Source of the DNA: Plecoglossus altivelis
Lineage: Eukaryota; Chordata; Actinopteri; Osmeriformes; Plecoglossidae
DNA length: 64,000 bases
Assembly (NCBI GenBank): GCA_036571765.1
Contig: BROE01000016.1
Coordinates: 8,746,892-8,810,891, forward strand
Reading direction: 5' to 3'
Below the pieces are notes generated by a model. It was not told the origin of the DNA. It did no database searches and saw nothing but the letters and a program-made list of their open reading frames with translations. The translations under genes and the position numbers were made by a program. Each line of letters opens with the position of its first letter. Position 1 is the first letter of the stretch. Positions 49,857-62,800 of this stretch are shown one piece after another.

Positions 49857-50527
49857 AGCTGAATCGCTGTCTTAGTCTTCTCACATCCCCTGTTGCTGAA
49901 CGGAATAGGTTAGATCATGTCATTCAGTTTGGCTGTAATGTTATGAGGCATACTTCAAAGAAATCCACAGGTGTCCTTATTTTGCATGTGATTTTCTAGA
50001 CCTGGTCCAGTGTTTCTGAGTATATTTTCTAGTTTTCAACCAATCCTTTTGAAACAGAATGTGGTGTGCTTTTAGTAACGTCTGTTTTTATTCCTATGGG
50101 AATACATTTGGCTTAGTACTAACTGACTCAGGGGTCTGCTCTGTGGTCTTTCTATTGTAAAGATATCTGTAACATACTTGCAGTCTCCTTGAATTTCACA
50201 GATTAATTTAACTTTTTATGTCAAAAACACTGGATTCTATCCTGAGTTCAAACTCGTGTCATTATAATTAACTGCAGTCTAGTTGAGTAGGAAGATACTC
50301 TAGCATCACTAATTGCGAGAAGGGGTTTCAAAAGATATGCTGTATCTTTTTAATAAGGAAATCATACCCCTGTACAATGTATTTCATGTCAAATTAAATT
50401 GAATGATTGAAATGAAACTGAATGGATCTTTGGGGTATGGGTTATTGTAAGTGTGTAAAACAGTTTTCCATCATATAGCATCTATATATAATGTTAAGGA
50501 AAGCAAGTAACAATTACTAAGTCTTTT

Positions 50528-50662
50528 ACACAAGCTCTCTCTCTCTCTAAATATATATATTTAGATCTCTCTAAATATATATATATAAATATATATAAAT
50601 ATATATATATAAATATATATCTCTAAATAGATATATTTACATATATATATATATATATTTAA
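50528..50662 (+). repeat. AT-rich palindromic microsatellite
   Basis: Alternating TATATA tracts separated by CTCTAAATATA-type units (CTCTCTAAATATATATAT recurring several times). Much of it is self-complementary and could extrude as a hairpin or be a hotspot for assembly error. Confidence 0.9.
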
Positions 50663-50930
50663 ACAGTGACAACTAGAAACACCATTAACACACTTCTGGT
50701 TGCAGATGCCAAAGGTTATATTTATTGCCACCACAGAGAGGCCTGTTCATGACAGCTAATACCTGAGAGGTAAAGTCACTGTGACCTTATCACAGTTTCC
50801 CTTAAGAAAGAAGACGGTATTCAAGTAATAATACAACTAATGAAGGCATCACATTACACACAAGTGACCAAAACTCTAAATGGGATCAACTAAAACAGAA
50901 ATGTAAACAGAACCTGTGTGATTAGATCAA

Positions 50931-50936
50931 TTTATT
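50931..50936 (-). terminator. mrpl14: Poly(A) signal of mrpl14
   Basis: AATAAA on minus (TTTATT on plus), 147 bases beyond the mrpl14 stop at 51083. Confidence 0.65.
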
Positions 50937-51082
50937 TATCAAGAATTGGGAACTTTCAGCAAATAAACAGTCATCTACTTTTGTACATTTGGATGATAAA
51001 CCATAAACAAGAGACTGGGAATTTAGATTTGAAACGTCAGAGTAACTGGTATGCCACATTGCAAGAGAAGCTTCCTGTGTCA

Positions 51083-51720
51083 CTAGACAAATCTAGTAGC
51101 AATTGCTAACAGTTTGGAGTAGTCTCCTTCCATTTTGCGCAGATGTGTTGGTATTGGCCCCTTAATTCTAGTTCCTGTGGGGTTGCCGTTGTCTTCAATA
51201 AGAACAACATTATTTGAGTCAAAGCGTGGTCTCATCCGCTCTCCAGGCATTTTGTGTCCAACAATCAGAGCCTTCTTCTTCTGTCCTTTGATGGCAAGTA
51301 GAACCTGGTCGCCAACTTTTCCAAAACCATTCTTGGTGTATACATGAATGACTCTAGGAGAACGATGGTGTGGGGTGTTACCAAGAGAGCTGTTATCCAC
51401 AACTCGCACTCTTGTCAATTTCTGGATGGCTGCTACAGATGCTGAAACACTGCAAAAACAAATGACAATTTAAGTACAAAAGTGTTAATTTCACGTGAGT
51501 TAATAAATTTACATGAATGCCTTCATCCACACACTGTAATGAACACAACCGTGCTAATGGTGGATGGGATTTAATATACACGGTAGTATATACCAATCTT
51601 CTGCATGCAGGTGGCAGCTTTATTGACTGGGGAAAGAACCTGAGGTTACCTGAAAGCCTTTTGTTGCGTTAGAGATGGAAGACCAGCCAGAAACCCACAC
51701 AATGATCTTGAAACAGCCAT
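51083..51720 (-). CDS. mrpl14: Mitochondrial large-subunit ribosomal protein uL14m
   Basis: Two coding exons on minus: 51720-51650 and 51449-51083 (TAG), 145 residues, the same as human MRPL14. It is a uL14 family protein on the 39S subunit interface facing the small subunit. Exon 1 gives MAVSRSLCGFLAGLPSLTQQ, a basic, hydroxylated presequence lacking acidic residues, suitable for mitochondrial import. Exon 2 carries the hallmark segments TRVRVVDNSSLGN, KNGFGKVGDQVLLAIKGQKK and DSNNVVLIEDNGNPTGTRIK. It faces away from tmem63b, as in human 6p21.1. Confidence 0.97.
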
Positions 51721-53904
51721 GATCGAAAGTTAGCTGAAGAGCTGGAGTAAAATGAAAGCAAATGTATTCATCAGACAGTTATACGGAGAGGACATATATG
51801 CTATATCTAAACTGGTCTATAATTGCCTTGATAGTTACTAGAAATGATATATAAAAACCGTGTTGGGTCATATTATTTTGCATTCATCGCATAACAGCAC
51901 TATTAGCCAACCTCTTACAATGTCGTAATTACCTATCGAACTTTATACTGATCTTTTATTAAAGGGTTGCCAGTGATATGATGGCAAATATTTAAGAATG
52001 AAGTTAAATCGCATGAAATGTTCAACGCTAATACGTTTATTTAACAAGCAAATAACCATTTGCTACCCCGCACTTTACCTTTCCACAATGCTCCATACCA
52101 ATGTCAAATATGCGTCATAAATACGCGCCGTCTTTAAGAGTCAATTTGTCGTTAGAATATAGATAAATACTTATCTTGATTTCACCTATTATATATTATA
52201 TGAAAAAATACTTTAATAAAAATATTTAAACCTTTAATTTTACTATTTTGTGTTTTTTTTATGGTAGGGAGGAGCCTTAGAATTATATGATTGGTTGTTT
52301 TTAGGGAGATGTCATCACAACGCGCAAAACTGAGGCAAAGATATGTACGGATAGAATGTACGCAACCGTCAGCCAAACGAGCCAAACGCATCGTCAATCA
52401 AATCGAGATTGAGCTCACAATCTAAGTTGATATAGTTCTGTGCTATTTTGACGCCCCTTGTCAGGGCTCGGTGCTTGGTCTGACTGTTTAGCAGCGTTGC
52501 AAGTCAAACCGGCTGTCAAGCCTCTATTGTGTTTGTGTACTAGCTAGATTAACGTTAGCTGGATTGCTAATTAGCTTGGTGAGACGAGTGACTGCGTGAG
52601 TTCGCTAAACAGACCTCATGAAAGCTCGGGCATGTAATGTATTATGCTTTGAAAAAAAATAATTTTTAATCGTACACAGTCGGGAATCTTGGATTTAGCA
52701 ACTCCACCTCTTCGTGTGTGTCCTGTCGGAACCCAGACTCACAGGTCTGAAATAATAATAAAAAATAATATCGCGTATCGTCAGTCAGCTAGTCAGGTAA
52801 GCATTGAAGTATCGTCAAGAGAACGAATCCCAAATACGATGTTCGATGTTGTTACAGGGAATACGTTAGCTGGGCAATGACTATTGCCATATAGATGGCT
52901 AACTGGCTGTGTTTCTTGGCTAGCGTTACTCTTCCCGCAGAGATGGCCTCTACTCTAGCGTTTGATCATTTAGACACCTGATACTAATTCTGGAACACAT
53001 CGTTCCATTTTAATCACCGTTTGCTGGTATACGCCTGGTAACAGAAGGCTAGCTAAAACATAGCTACATATCTGTCAATGTTTTAAAGTCAGTCTAGCTA
53101 GGGATTAGCTCAATCGCTAGGTAGTCAAGCTGTGACATGTTCGCAGTTGTGGACAACGCGCATAACCTAGCTAGTACAAGCTAACAATGCTAACTGCCTT
53201 ATATCTGGTTTCGCGCTAAACGTGCGAAAAAAAACCCTGTCAGGGTTTTAACTTCTTTTTCCAGAATCGAACTGGTTAACGCTAGCTAGTTACTTGCAAA
53301 TTGTCCTCCCTATGTATTCGTGTCGTCTGTGCTAACGTATAATATGTATATCATTGCTAGCAGTACTCAGCCAGTAAAAGACAATATTAGCAAGATAACA
53401 TCTCCGGGGCATGGAATTTTAAAGTTCTCCCGCACCTCTCCTGTCAGTATTGCAAATAATCCGCAGATTACTGACAGATGTCATATTGAATCCTGATTAC
53501 TTGTCGTATGTCTGTCTACATGGATTTACAACCAGAGACCATGGAATTGTTTCGTGACTTGCTGGGACAGTAACTCTTACGCATGTGGCCCTGATGCAAC
53601 TAGTGATGATGTTGAATGATAAGGAATGACGAAGAGAACATGAGCTTCCTCGCCCATCTTGAATAGTTAAATTGCACCAGGATTTGGCGACAAGCTTTAA
53701 TGAAATATTGATGTGCTGCCTCTAAGTAGGTAATGGATCCGACGTCTTTCCTGACACAATGTATCATCGAAACCTCCCTGTGTCTGTTGTACTATACAGT
53801 AGATTGTTTGGATTTGTGCGGTTGAGGTAGAAAGTCCGTGTGGATTGCTTGCGAGTGAAGGTATGCGTTTCCTGTCATTTTCCTCACCTCTGTGACTGTC
53901 AAGG

Positions 53905-54009
53905 AAGGCTACAATAGTTGTATAAGCAAGGCTACAATAGTTGTATAAGCAAGGCTACAATAGTTGTTTACGCTGGGCTACAATAGTTTTATACCCAGGG
54001 CTACAATAG
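53905..54009 (+). repeat. 23-bp minisatellite, 5 copies
   Basis: GGCTACAATAG recurs at 53907, 53930, 53953, 53976 and 53999, exactly 23 bases apart. The first three units are nearly identical (AAGGCTACAATAGTTGTATA plus AGC); the last two have diverged in the second half. Confidence 0.95.
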
Positions 54010-56531
54010 CGTTAAATGGGCTTTATCTGTTTGAGAGCAGTTGATTTCAGTCATATACTATGATAAAGGCTGCTCTGGAGATTAGGCTGCTGGAGAAATC
54101 GGCTCCTTTTGCAGTCCCAGCGCTTGTTTACAGCACCTCTATTCTCCATTGTGTTCCGGAAGAGACAGCTGTGAAACGACATAGTGGATGTTGTGACCCT
54201 ACTTGGCGACTTCCACCGGGACGTCACATCAGTCTGCTCTTTAGATTAGCGCACCGAGTAAACAAAGTTTAGACTCACTATGACGAGTGAAGTCGTCAAA
54301 CCAAGTAGATTGGTTTATCTAAGGAGGCTGTATTCAAATGTAGCTACTGATGAATGACCATGACTCAATACCACCTTGTGATGAGGTGCGAGAATCACTG
54401 CTGAAGGTAAATTCGATGTTTTCTCCAGTTGGCAACACTGCATTTAGGATTATTTCCTCTGTCTATTTTGAATAACCACCACACCGGTTTTCTCAAGTTA
54501 TATTTAATGATATATGATGATGTAAAATATTAGTCACAAGTATGAGTGGCATGACAACGTTTTCCTTTGGTCAGGTAGTAAAGACTGTGCTACTGACCTG
54601 TGTGAGCGGATTTCGTCTGATTACCCTTGTTCCCCTGGTTAAGGGCTTTAGAGTCATCATCCTAATCCTGACACTCAAGGCTTAGGCCTATACCTTGTTC
54701 AACAGTATTGATGTTGTGCATCAGTTACAGGCTATTTTACCCACAGGGCCGAGAACGTTTACTCCAACCTGCTGTAGATGTTGTTGGAGTCATTCGTCTC
54801 TTATCTTAGGAATTCCAAACTTGCTCTTAAATGTGGTCAAACATGACAGCCAACCTTTTATTCTCAGCAAAGAATCAAATGAGTCCTACAAAAAAGACAA
54901 ACAAAATGTACAAAAAAAGTAAGACTTTCTGTCGAAACATGACCCTTAAACCCTGTCAATACTGTGCTCTCTCACCTAGAGAGAAATCATACCTGCAGCT
55001 TGTGCGTCTGCACACCAAGTCACCCTTGGCGATAAGCTCCCATTTGTTCAGTGCTGTGACTCATCATACCAAGGGACATGAACGAACGCCTGAGTTCAGT
55101 GATGTGCTTTTCATCTGACAGGCTGAGGCAGAAAGCATGAAGGAGCAAATGACAAGTCAAGGTACACTACCTTCACTGAGACAGTGACGGAACAAGAAGA
55201 CATCTACTGGATGGATCGTTTTAGGCAGCACCCACAAACAGAATTCTGTCGGACCCAAATCGCTTGCCATCGTCTTAGGACAGACTCGTCCTGGTTTCCT
55301 CTCTCACATTGTGAGATGGATGCTAATCTTGCACCAGGCTGATTTGAAGTCACTGTTCAGCTTTCAGGGTTTTTTCTGCTAAACTATGCAGCCCAAAAAG
55401 CTCTAGCCTTTAGCCAGCACTATTTGATGAGTTTCTAGGCAGCCTCACTGGCTCACTGGGAATATTTGCCAACCTGAGGGGAAATGTTTTCAGTCCAAGT
55501 GAAGTGACCCTCTGTTTTTGATTTAAAAGAAAGCTACACTCTCTTGCATAATCAGACAAGGCAGTTATTTGTGGTCTTGCCAAGTACGGCTACTTGTGCT
55601 CCGGGGAAGTGGTTTAGCTGGTGACTGTCCAAATAGATTACCAGTATCGGCATGTCTTATAAACCTGTGTGGTTTGTCTCCTGACGCAACGTTTGGCAAC
55701 ACATGATCATACCAGGCTTAAATGGAATTGTTTGGAATTCCCCCAAATCTCCGTTGTCACTGTTCGACCGACGCGCAAGACTTTGAGGCGAGTCGAAACA
55801 CCGGCTTTTACGCCGTCTAACTTGTGTTTGATAAGTTTGTGTTTGTGTTCGTTTCCTTCATCGTCCTCTCTCCGTTTGTTTGTATTTTGAGCATGAGTGC
55901 CAACCATGTGGTGTCATAGCAACCAGCACCAGGTGGATGGGAGGAACAGTGTTTTCCATGCTGAGTCACGCTGGGTACAGAGGTGGCATCGCTCATGCTG
56001 CCACTGTTACGGGGACTTGGACGCTATTTTCTCGCCGCGTACGTCAAGGTCAGAGCATTGAAACGGGCTTTGAATTCGTACTCCTTCGCAGAAGGCAGCC
56101 TAGTCCTCCAAAGACATACTCTGGGTTTTGTAGCCATCATACTAGTTTGTGAATGGGCTGAAACTAACTTGCTATGTTTCATTGATTGCTTTATTGTATT
56201 TAGCTTCACTAGCCAGGGGGGGCTAGTCCCAGTGTACTGTATCCACTGTTCATGCGAGGCAGGCAGAGGGATGCAGCTGTGTGCTAAGGGACCCAGCGGG
56301 GCGGAGACGGGTCAGATTGAACCCTGTGTCCTCTCTCAGTCTATTGTTCGGCCACAGCAGCCTCCCTCTCCAGTGATGTCACAGCATTCCAGGGAGAGGA
56401 TAAATGAGTTAGTGTTGTGGCAGATGAGCCGCTGTGTGGTGTTGGTGTTGGTGGGTCGAAGGACCAAGGCACAGAGGGGAAATTGTGCAGTTCACCCTCG
56501 TCGCCGACTACCTGCCAGGCCTTTTCGTGCG

Positions 56532-56664
56532 CGGCCGTGCTAGAGCCGTGCTAGAGCCGTGCTAGAGCCGTGCTAGAGTCGTGCTAGAGCCGTGCTAGAG
56601 CCGTGCTAGAGCCGTGCTAGAGCCGTGCTAGAGCCGTGCTAGAGCCGTGCTAGAGCCGTGCTAG
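56532..56664 (+). repeat. 11-bp minisatellite, 12 copies
   Basis: Unit GAGCCGTGCTA repeated 12 times with one substitution (GAGTCGTGCTA in the fifth unit). It is GC-rich with one CpG per unit, in the long first intron of tmem63b. Confidence 0.97.
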
Positions 56665-57245
56665 CCTCCGTAAGACAAGCCTCAGGTTATATCTAGCGCC
56701 GGGATCCTTTTCAGGCGTTCTACGTGGTGGAGGTGAAGGATATTTGTGTCCAGGTAGGGTGGCTGTTGTGGCACGTTTACGGTGTTTTGGCTCGGCCACA
56801 AAACGGAAGAATTCCAAGTTGTCAGGTGCCTCGTGTCCTGTGGACACATGTTTGAATAGAACCTGTATTTCAAGTTCTCTATGTGTTCATGACACATTTT
56901 ATTATGTCAGCTAATTCCACTCTACAAGGATGTATTTGTTGCGGCAAGACTTTGTCTCAAAGTGACACCGACGATAAGTGCCCTGGTCTCAATGTTTAGG
57001 AGGTTATTGAAAGGGGCGGGGGAAACATGACAGCACAAGAGAAACGTACGTGTAGACTAACCGTATTCATTGCGCAGACACGTTTAGCCAAAGTAGCTGT
57101 GTTTTCTTGAAACAAACTGTCCGGGCTACTTTTGAATGTAACCGTCTCCCACGACAACAGAGCGACCGCCAAAGCTTTGTAGAACCCCAATGTGACCTCA
57201 GTTTCTCCCCCCCCCCCCCCAGATTTCCAGGATGCTGCAGTGAGC

Positions 57246-57963
57246 ATGTTCCGAGTGCTGATCGTGATGGTGGGCGTGTGGGGGGCCCAGGCCTGCACAG
57301 ACCAGGGGAACTGCCCCACGCAGCAGGCCAACACCTCCAAGGACTACTGCTACACGGCCCGCATCCGCAGCACCGTCCTCCAGGGCCTGCCCTTCGGAGG
57401 GGTGCCCACCGTCCTGGCCCTCGACTTCATGTGCTTCCTGGTGAGCAGTGGACACAGGACTGGAGGGGACGGAGTGGGGGGGCTGGGGGGGTGGGAGGGG
57501 GGTGGGAATGGGGGGGGGAATGGGGGGGGCACCCAGCAGAGGCCAGTGCATCGTCCTCTTAGGTTCACCGTGAACTCTCTGTTAGTTCTGCTGCGTGTGC
57601 AGCCTCTAGATTTATCCACTGCACGGTCCGTTAAACCCCAGCCAGGTTGTCTCAAGACTAGAGAGAGTTTCCGAAGCAGCAGCTGTAATACTGGCCTGCC
57701 CACCCTGCTATGTACTGTCCTCTGTGACCTCTTCATGACCACCATGTCTGTTTGTTTGTGTGCCCCTCCCTGATCCTGCCCTCCCCGCTCCTGCCCTCCC
57801 CGCTCCTGCCCTCCCCGCTCCTGCCCTGCCCTCTCCTGCCCTCCCCTCTCCTGCCCCAGGTACTGCTGTTTGTCTTCTCCATCTTGAGGAAGGTCGCATG
57901 GGATTATGGGCGCTTGGCTCTGGTGACCGACGCAGACAGGTAACTCCTCACACTGTTTGCACG

Positions 57964-58004
<41 letters not shown>

Positions 58005-59763
58005 GGTAATACAGGTGGATTAACTCTCCAGGAACCATAACCAGGTCAGTGTAGACTGAATTCAGGCGTGGACTCAGGGACAGTCATATCGACTGTCCAC
58101 ATGTTATTATCTCCAGCTGCATGACTCCCACGTTCTTCTAACCCTGTTAGCTCTGCAGCTGGATACACGCTTTGTTCAGCCCACGGCTCTCTTTCCCCAG
58201 TGTCAGACGTCTTCAGCGGATATTTGCGTATAAACGAATCACATCAGCAATTTTTCCACCCTTCCTACTTTTGCCTAACTACTTTGAGAACACAGTATAT
58301 CTTCACTGAGCCTTCCGGTTTTCCATACAAGAGTGAAACCATAGTTGAAGCCTAAAGGAGAACTGTTCAGCTGGCTGACTCAGACTCTGGGGGGCAGGCA
58401 GCATGACGGCCGCCCTCTTGACCTGAGCGTGGACGCCATCGGTGTGTTTCTGTGACATGGAGACCAGGGACCTCACACAGCTTCAGGCTCGGGGGGTCGC
58501 CGGCTGCTCCTCCAGCTCCACATCCGCTTAGCAGTGCCCCAACCCCCTCCCCCTCACTTTCATCCAGCGGCGCACATTTGTTTGTTTGACTGATAACGTT
58601 GCTGGAGTATTTGTGCAGCTGACTGTCTAGAGAGAGGCGATGAAGGACAGAGAGAGAGAGAGAGAGAGACAAGGTAGAGCAGAGAGACAGTGAGGGAGTG
58701 AAAGAGAGCAAGAGAGGGGGAGAGAAAAACGAGAGGGAGAGAGATAAAGTAAGGTAAAGAGACAACAAGGGAGAGAGTGAGGCAGGGAGAGAGAGAAGGG
58801 GAGAGAGACAAAGTAAGGTAGAGAGACAGTGAGGGAGAGAGTGAAGGAGAGAGAGGGGGAGAGAGACAAAGTAAGGTAGAGAGACATTGAGGGGGGGGAA
58901 GAGAGAGGGGCCTTGGGCCACATCAGCAGTCCCATGACACTGGTTTCAAGTGCTGACTCAGGTTCTGTGTCTGGACTTGTTCTTCATTCTCCTGGCTGGG
59001 GGTTAACTGGGTGACAATGTGCTTCTGCTAGCTTACTCAGCTGTACAAAGTGGTAGGATGGACAGTGGATTCACGGGCCTGTTTCTGTCCGGCTGGCTGT
59101 CCTGTCTGCTGGATCTGACCTGCACGCGTGATAAAACACTCTGTGCTTTTTCAGTTCATAACTCCACTTTAAGTATGACATGAATAAGTGATGTCCTTCC
59201 TCTCCACCCGCTGCCTAATTGAATTCCCGGCAAGATGTCTCTGTGTTTCTGATCTGTTCCGCACCTGCTGATATGAGTTTGGTTTGGGGAACTTTGAAAT
59301 GAAATATGCCTGTGACATTTGTTGAACACGATCAGCTGGTTCTTCCAGGCCTCGTTGACCTTCATAACCTTTTTTCTTTTCTCTCTCTCCTGAAGAATGG
59401 ATCCACGATACAGCCGACTGGACGATCGGGAATAGTATGTCCTCCGACTACGTCTCCTCCTCACCGCCTATCTCTCCCTTCTCTCCTTTTTCCAGTCGTC
59501 CAACCTTAACTCTGTCCTTCTTCCTTCCGAGTCTGCTGGTGGTGTGGTCTGCTCTGTTCTGTGGTGGGGGTGGAGGACAGGGGGTGGACGATAGGGGGTG
59601 GAGGATGGGGGGTGGATGGAGGAGGGTGGAGGATGGGGGAAGAAGGGTGTGGGGTTTCTTCTTCCAGGCTCACTTCTTCAACAGACCTGTTGTCTCTTTC
59701 TCCCCCTTGCCACGATTTGACCTTGTTGTATCATCCCTTATTTCTCTCTCTCTCTGTCTGTCC

Positions 59764-59829
<66 letters not shown>

Positions 59830-62800
59830 GTCTCTCTATGTCTGTCCATGTCTCTCTCTGTCTCTGTGTAGTACACATTCTCTGTCTCTGAAGTGCACTC
59901 TCTTTCTCTCCTTGTCTCTCCATCTCTTTCTGTGTAGTACACTCTCTCTTTCTCTCTCTCTCTTTCTCTCTGTGTAGTACACTCTCTCTGCTTCTGTGTA
60001 GTGCACTCTCTCTCCTTACTCTGTCTCTGTGTAGGACACACTCTCTCTAGTCTCTCTGTCTCTCTTGCCTCTCTCTCTCTCTGTGTGTAGTACACTGTCT
60101 CTGTGTAGTACACTGTCTCTGTGAAGTACACTGTCTCTGTCCTCTGTCTGTCTCTGCAGTGCACTCTCTAGCTCCCTCCCTTTCTCTTTCTCTGTCCGTC
60201 CCTCCTCCTGCCCCCCTCCGAAGGCCTAATCAGATCTGTGTGTGCTAATCTGTGTGCTGGCCTCTTTGTCCAGCTTCCTGTCCTGTGTGAGCGCACCGCA
60301 TGGCGAGTCGCTCAGGCAGGATGCGTACAGGGAGAGGTAATACAGCCCCTTCCCAGAGTGCCGCGCTGTCTGTGTCGGCTCCTGTTGCCTAGCGAGAGGC
60401 ACGCCATCCCAAGCTCACCCCAGAGAAAGAGCCGTCCAGCCTCCACGGGCTCCGCTGGCTCTGGCCTTATTTTTACGTTTCAAAAGTCAAGCGAGCTTTG
60501 GGTGACGTCGTCCTCCATCACCTTTCTAGCGTCAGGTGACTCGAGCGACTGCAGCAGAGCGCAGGGGTCTGGCTGACCTACTGAAGGTCACCCCCCTCCC
60601 CAGTCCAGTCCCTGCTGGAGGGGCTGGACACCATAGCGTTGAAGCGAGGGGGCCGTGATGTAGCTTTCCAGTACGCGTGCGTCTGCCTGACCCCGAGCTC
60701 TGCTGGATTTGCCGCGTCTCCACGTCTCTGTATATTAAGGCTCTCTTGTGGTTTTTCTCCTCCCACCGCCGTCGTGATTCCAAGTGAATGCCCTTCCTTT
60801 TTCCTAGAGCTAGCCACAACCCCCCCCCCCCCCCCTCCCTGTGTCTGTGTCTTAACAACCTCGGCGCAGACGGGGGCCTTGTGTCTGTTGATGTTCTCTA
60901 GCTAGTTCCTGGCATTGCATGGAATGGGCTTGTGGAGGCTTTTGCCTCTGCTACTGACTCCAGCCCCGTCTGGGTGACTTGGCACTGCAAAACACCCTCC
61001 TCTGCCCATTTCAGGGCCCCTACTGTAACCGACGGCGTTCTCCTAACCCCTGTGAATAGCCTGTAGGCATCAACACTAATATAAAGGATGTCCTTTTACT
61101 GAGGTCACTTCCTCTCTTGACGTCTGTGGTGCCGTCGGTCGGGGCCCAGCCTCACGCTGTTTGTTTGCTTTGTGTGCGCAGCGTGGCCTCGGCGATGACG
61201 TCCGAGACACCGGAGCGCTACGAGCGCCTCACGTCCGTGTCCAGCTCCGTGGACTTTGAGCAGAGAGACACAGTGAGTAGCTCTCCGTCTCCCGGAGGGG
61301 TCATGAGGGGGGGGTGGGGGGGGGGGGTCATTGAAAGGTCACGGGGGTTGGCATGGAGAAAGGGGGCTGGAAGACCCCTTCCTGGAGCCTAAAGGTTTTG
61401 CTTTTGTTGCTGTTTTAGGGCTTTTGTTCCTGGCTGACGGCCATCTTTCGCATCAAGTACGTATTCCAAGTTTGCACATGTAGCCTATCCAGTTATGTTA
61501 GCGTTGGCGTAGTTTGGTCTGATTGGGTGAAATCTGGTGGGGCTATATCATGCTGGTTTCTCTTCTCCAGGGACGAAGAGATCAGAGAGAAGTGCGGTGA
61601 AGACGCCGTACACTATCTGTCTTTCCAGCGCCACATCATTGGCCTGCTGGTGGTAGTGGGCGTGCTCTCAGTGGGCATCGTACTGCCTGTCAATTTCTCA
61701 GGAAACCTATTAGGTGAGTGGCACTTCAGGGGCGGGACTAACCTGAGACAAGCAAGTTTGTATGTGGCTCGTTGTGCATTCATTAAAAGAAATATGATGG
61801 AACTAAATATAAAGGCAGTTTATCTACTTAGGTTTTGAGATACGAGGAATGATTTCATCGGGTACTCGGACTTGGGGCTTTACAGATCACATTAGATTAA
61901 AGATGAGCACATTAGATGAATATCAAAAAAAGAATGAAAAGGAGAGCCCTGAAAGGATTCATGATTAGATTTGGTCAAATATTGGACAAGCCACCAATAA
62001 TTAGTACAAGTAGTATTTTTGACCAAAGCCCATTTGTGCTTTTCAAATGTAGAGCAGAGGTTATATCCTGACTTCCATACTAACACTGAGTCACATGAGC
62101 TCCCCCTGCCTCTTCTGAAAGCATGCTCTTCATTTCCTGGCATGGGAGATCCCACCTTGACTATACAGTAGATATCTACAGTAGATACCTAACTGAACAG
62201 GCAAGAGGACGACACCCAAAAACAATAGTTTGATTGAAGAAGAGTCACAATTTAAATCAATGTAAAGGTTGCATTAGACCTCAATTAAGCGCTATCAGAC
62301 TTTCCAATTAAACTCATTCAAGTAGCCAAGTCTTTGTATTTCTTTATTTGCGTACGTATCAGCAGTTACATAGTGACGTGTTCTTAGTATAACAGTGTCT
62401 TACCCCCCTTCTTTCCTGACAGAAAACAATGCCTACAGCTTCGGGAGAACCACTATAGCCAACCTGGACGCAGAGTGAGTCATTCACACCGTCCCTCTTT
62501 TCATCTTCTCATTCCGTGTTTAAGCCAATCGAATCGAGCGGCACGTCGCGTCTCTGGTGGTCTGACGTTGCTCTTTGTGGCCCCTCTCCCCTCAGCAACA
62601 CGCTGCTCTGGCTTCACACTACGTTTGCGTTCCTCTACCTGCTGCTGACGGTGTACAGCATGAGACGCCACACCTCCAAGATGCACTACAAAGAGGATGA
62701 CCTGGTGGGTGACCTCGGCAGAGGCAAACGTCTCTCTCGAGGGGGTTTTTTGTGTTGCCTACTCCGGCCACGTAGCCTACTGCTTGCGGCTTCCCGCTCG

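Larger units (their letters stand above)
51721..57222. other. Divergent mrpl14/tmem63b promoter and 5' UTR intron of tmem63b
   Basis: The mrpl14 start at 51720 and a donor-like AGTCAG|GTAAGC at 52797 suggest a bidirectional promoter near 51,750-52,700, with the noncoding first exon of tmem63b ending at 52796. From there to the acceptor at 57221-57222 runs a probable 4.4-kb first intron, rich in GCTAGC-type words, with two minisatellites. No other gene was supported. Confidence 0.45.

Noticed and set aside
57350..58921. Long minus-strand ORFs of 216 and 184 codons rich in Ser/Leu/Pro
   Set aside because: They arise from reading G-rich and GA-rich satellites on the opposite strand and show low-complexity composition only.
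61261..61263. CAG codon in DFEQRDT of tmem63b as the known Q/R RNA-editing site
   Set aside because: As I recall, the mammalian recoded glutamine is far downstream (around residue 619, exon 20), outside this window, and no pairing partner is visible near this CAG.
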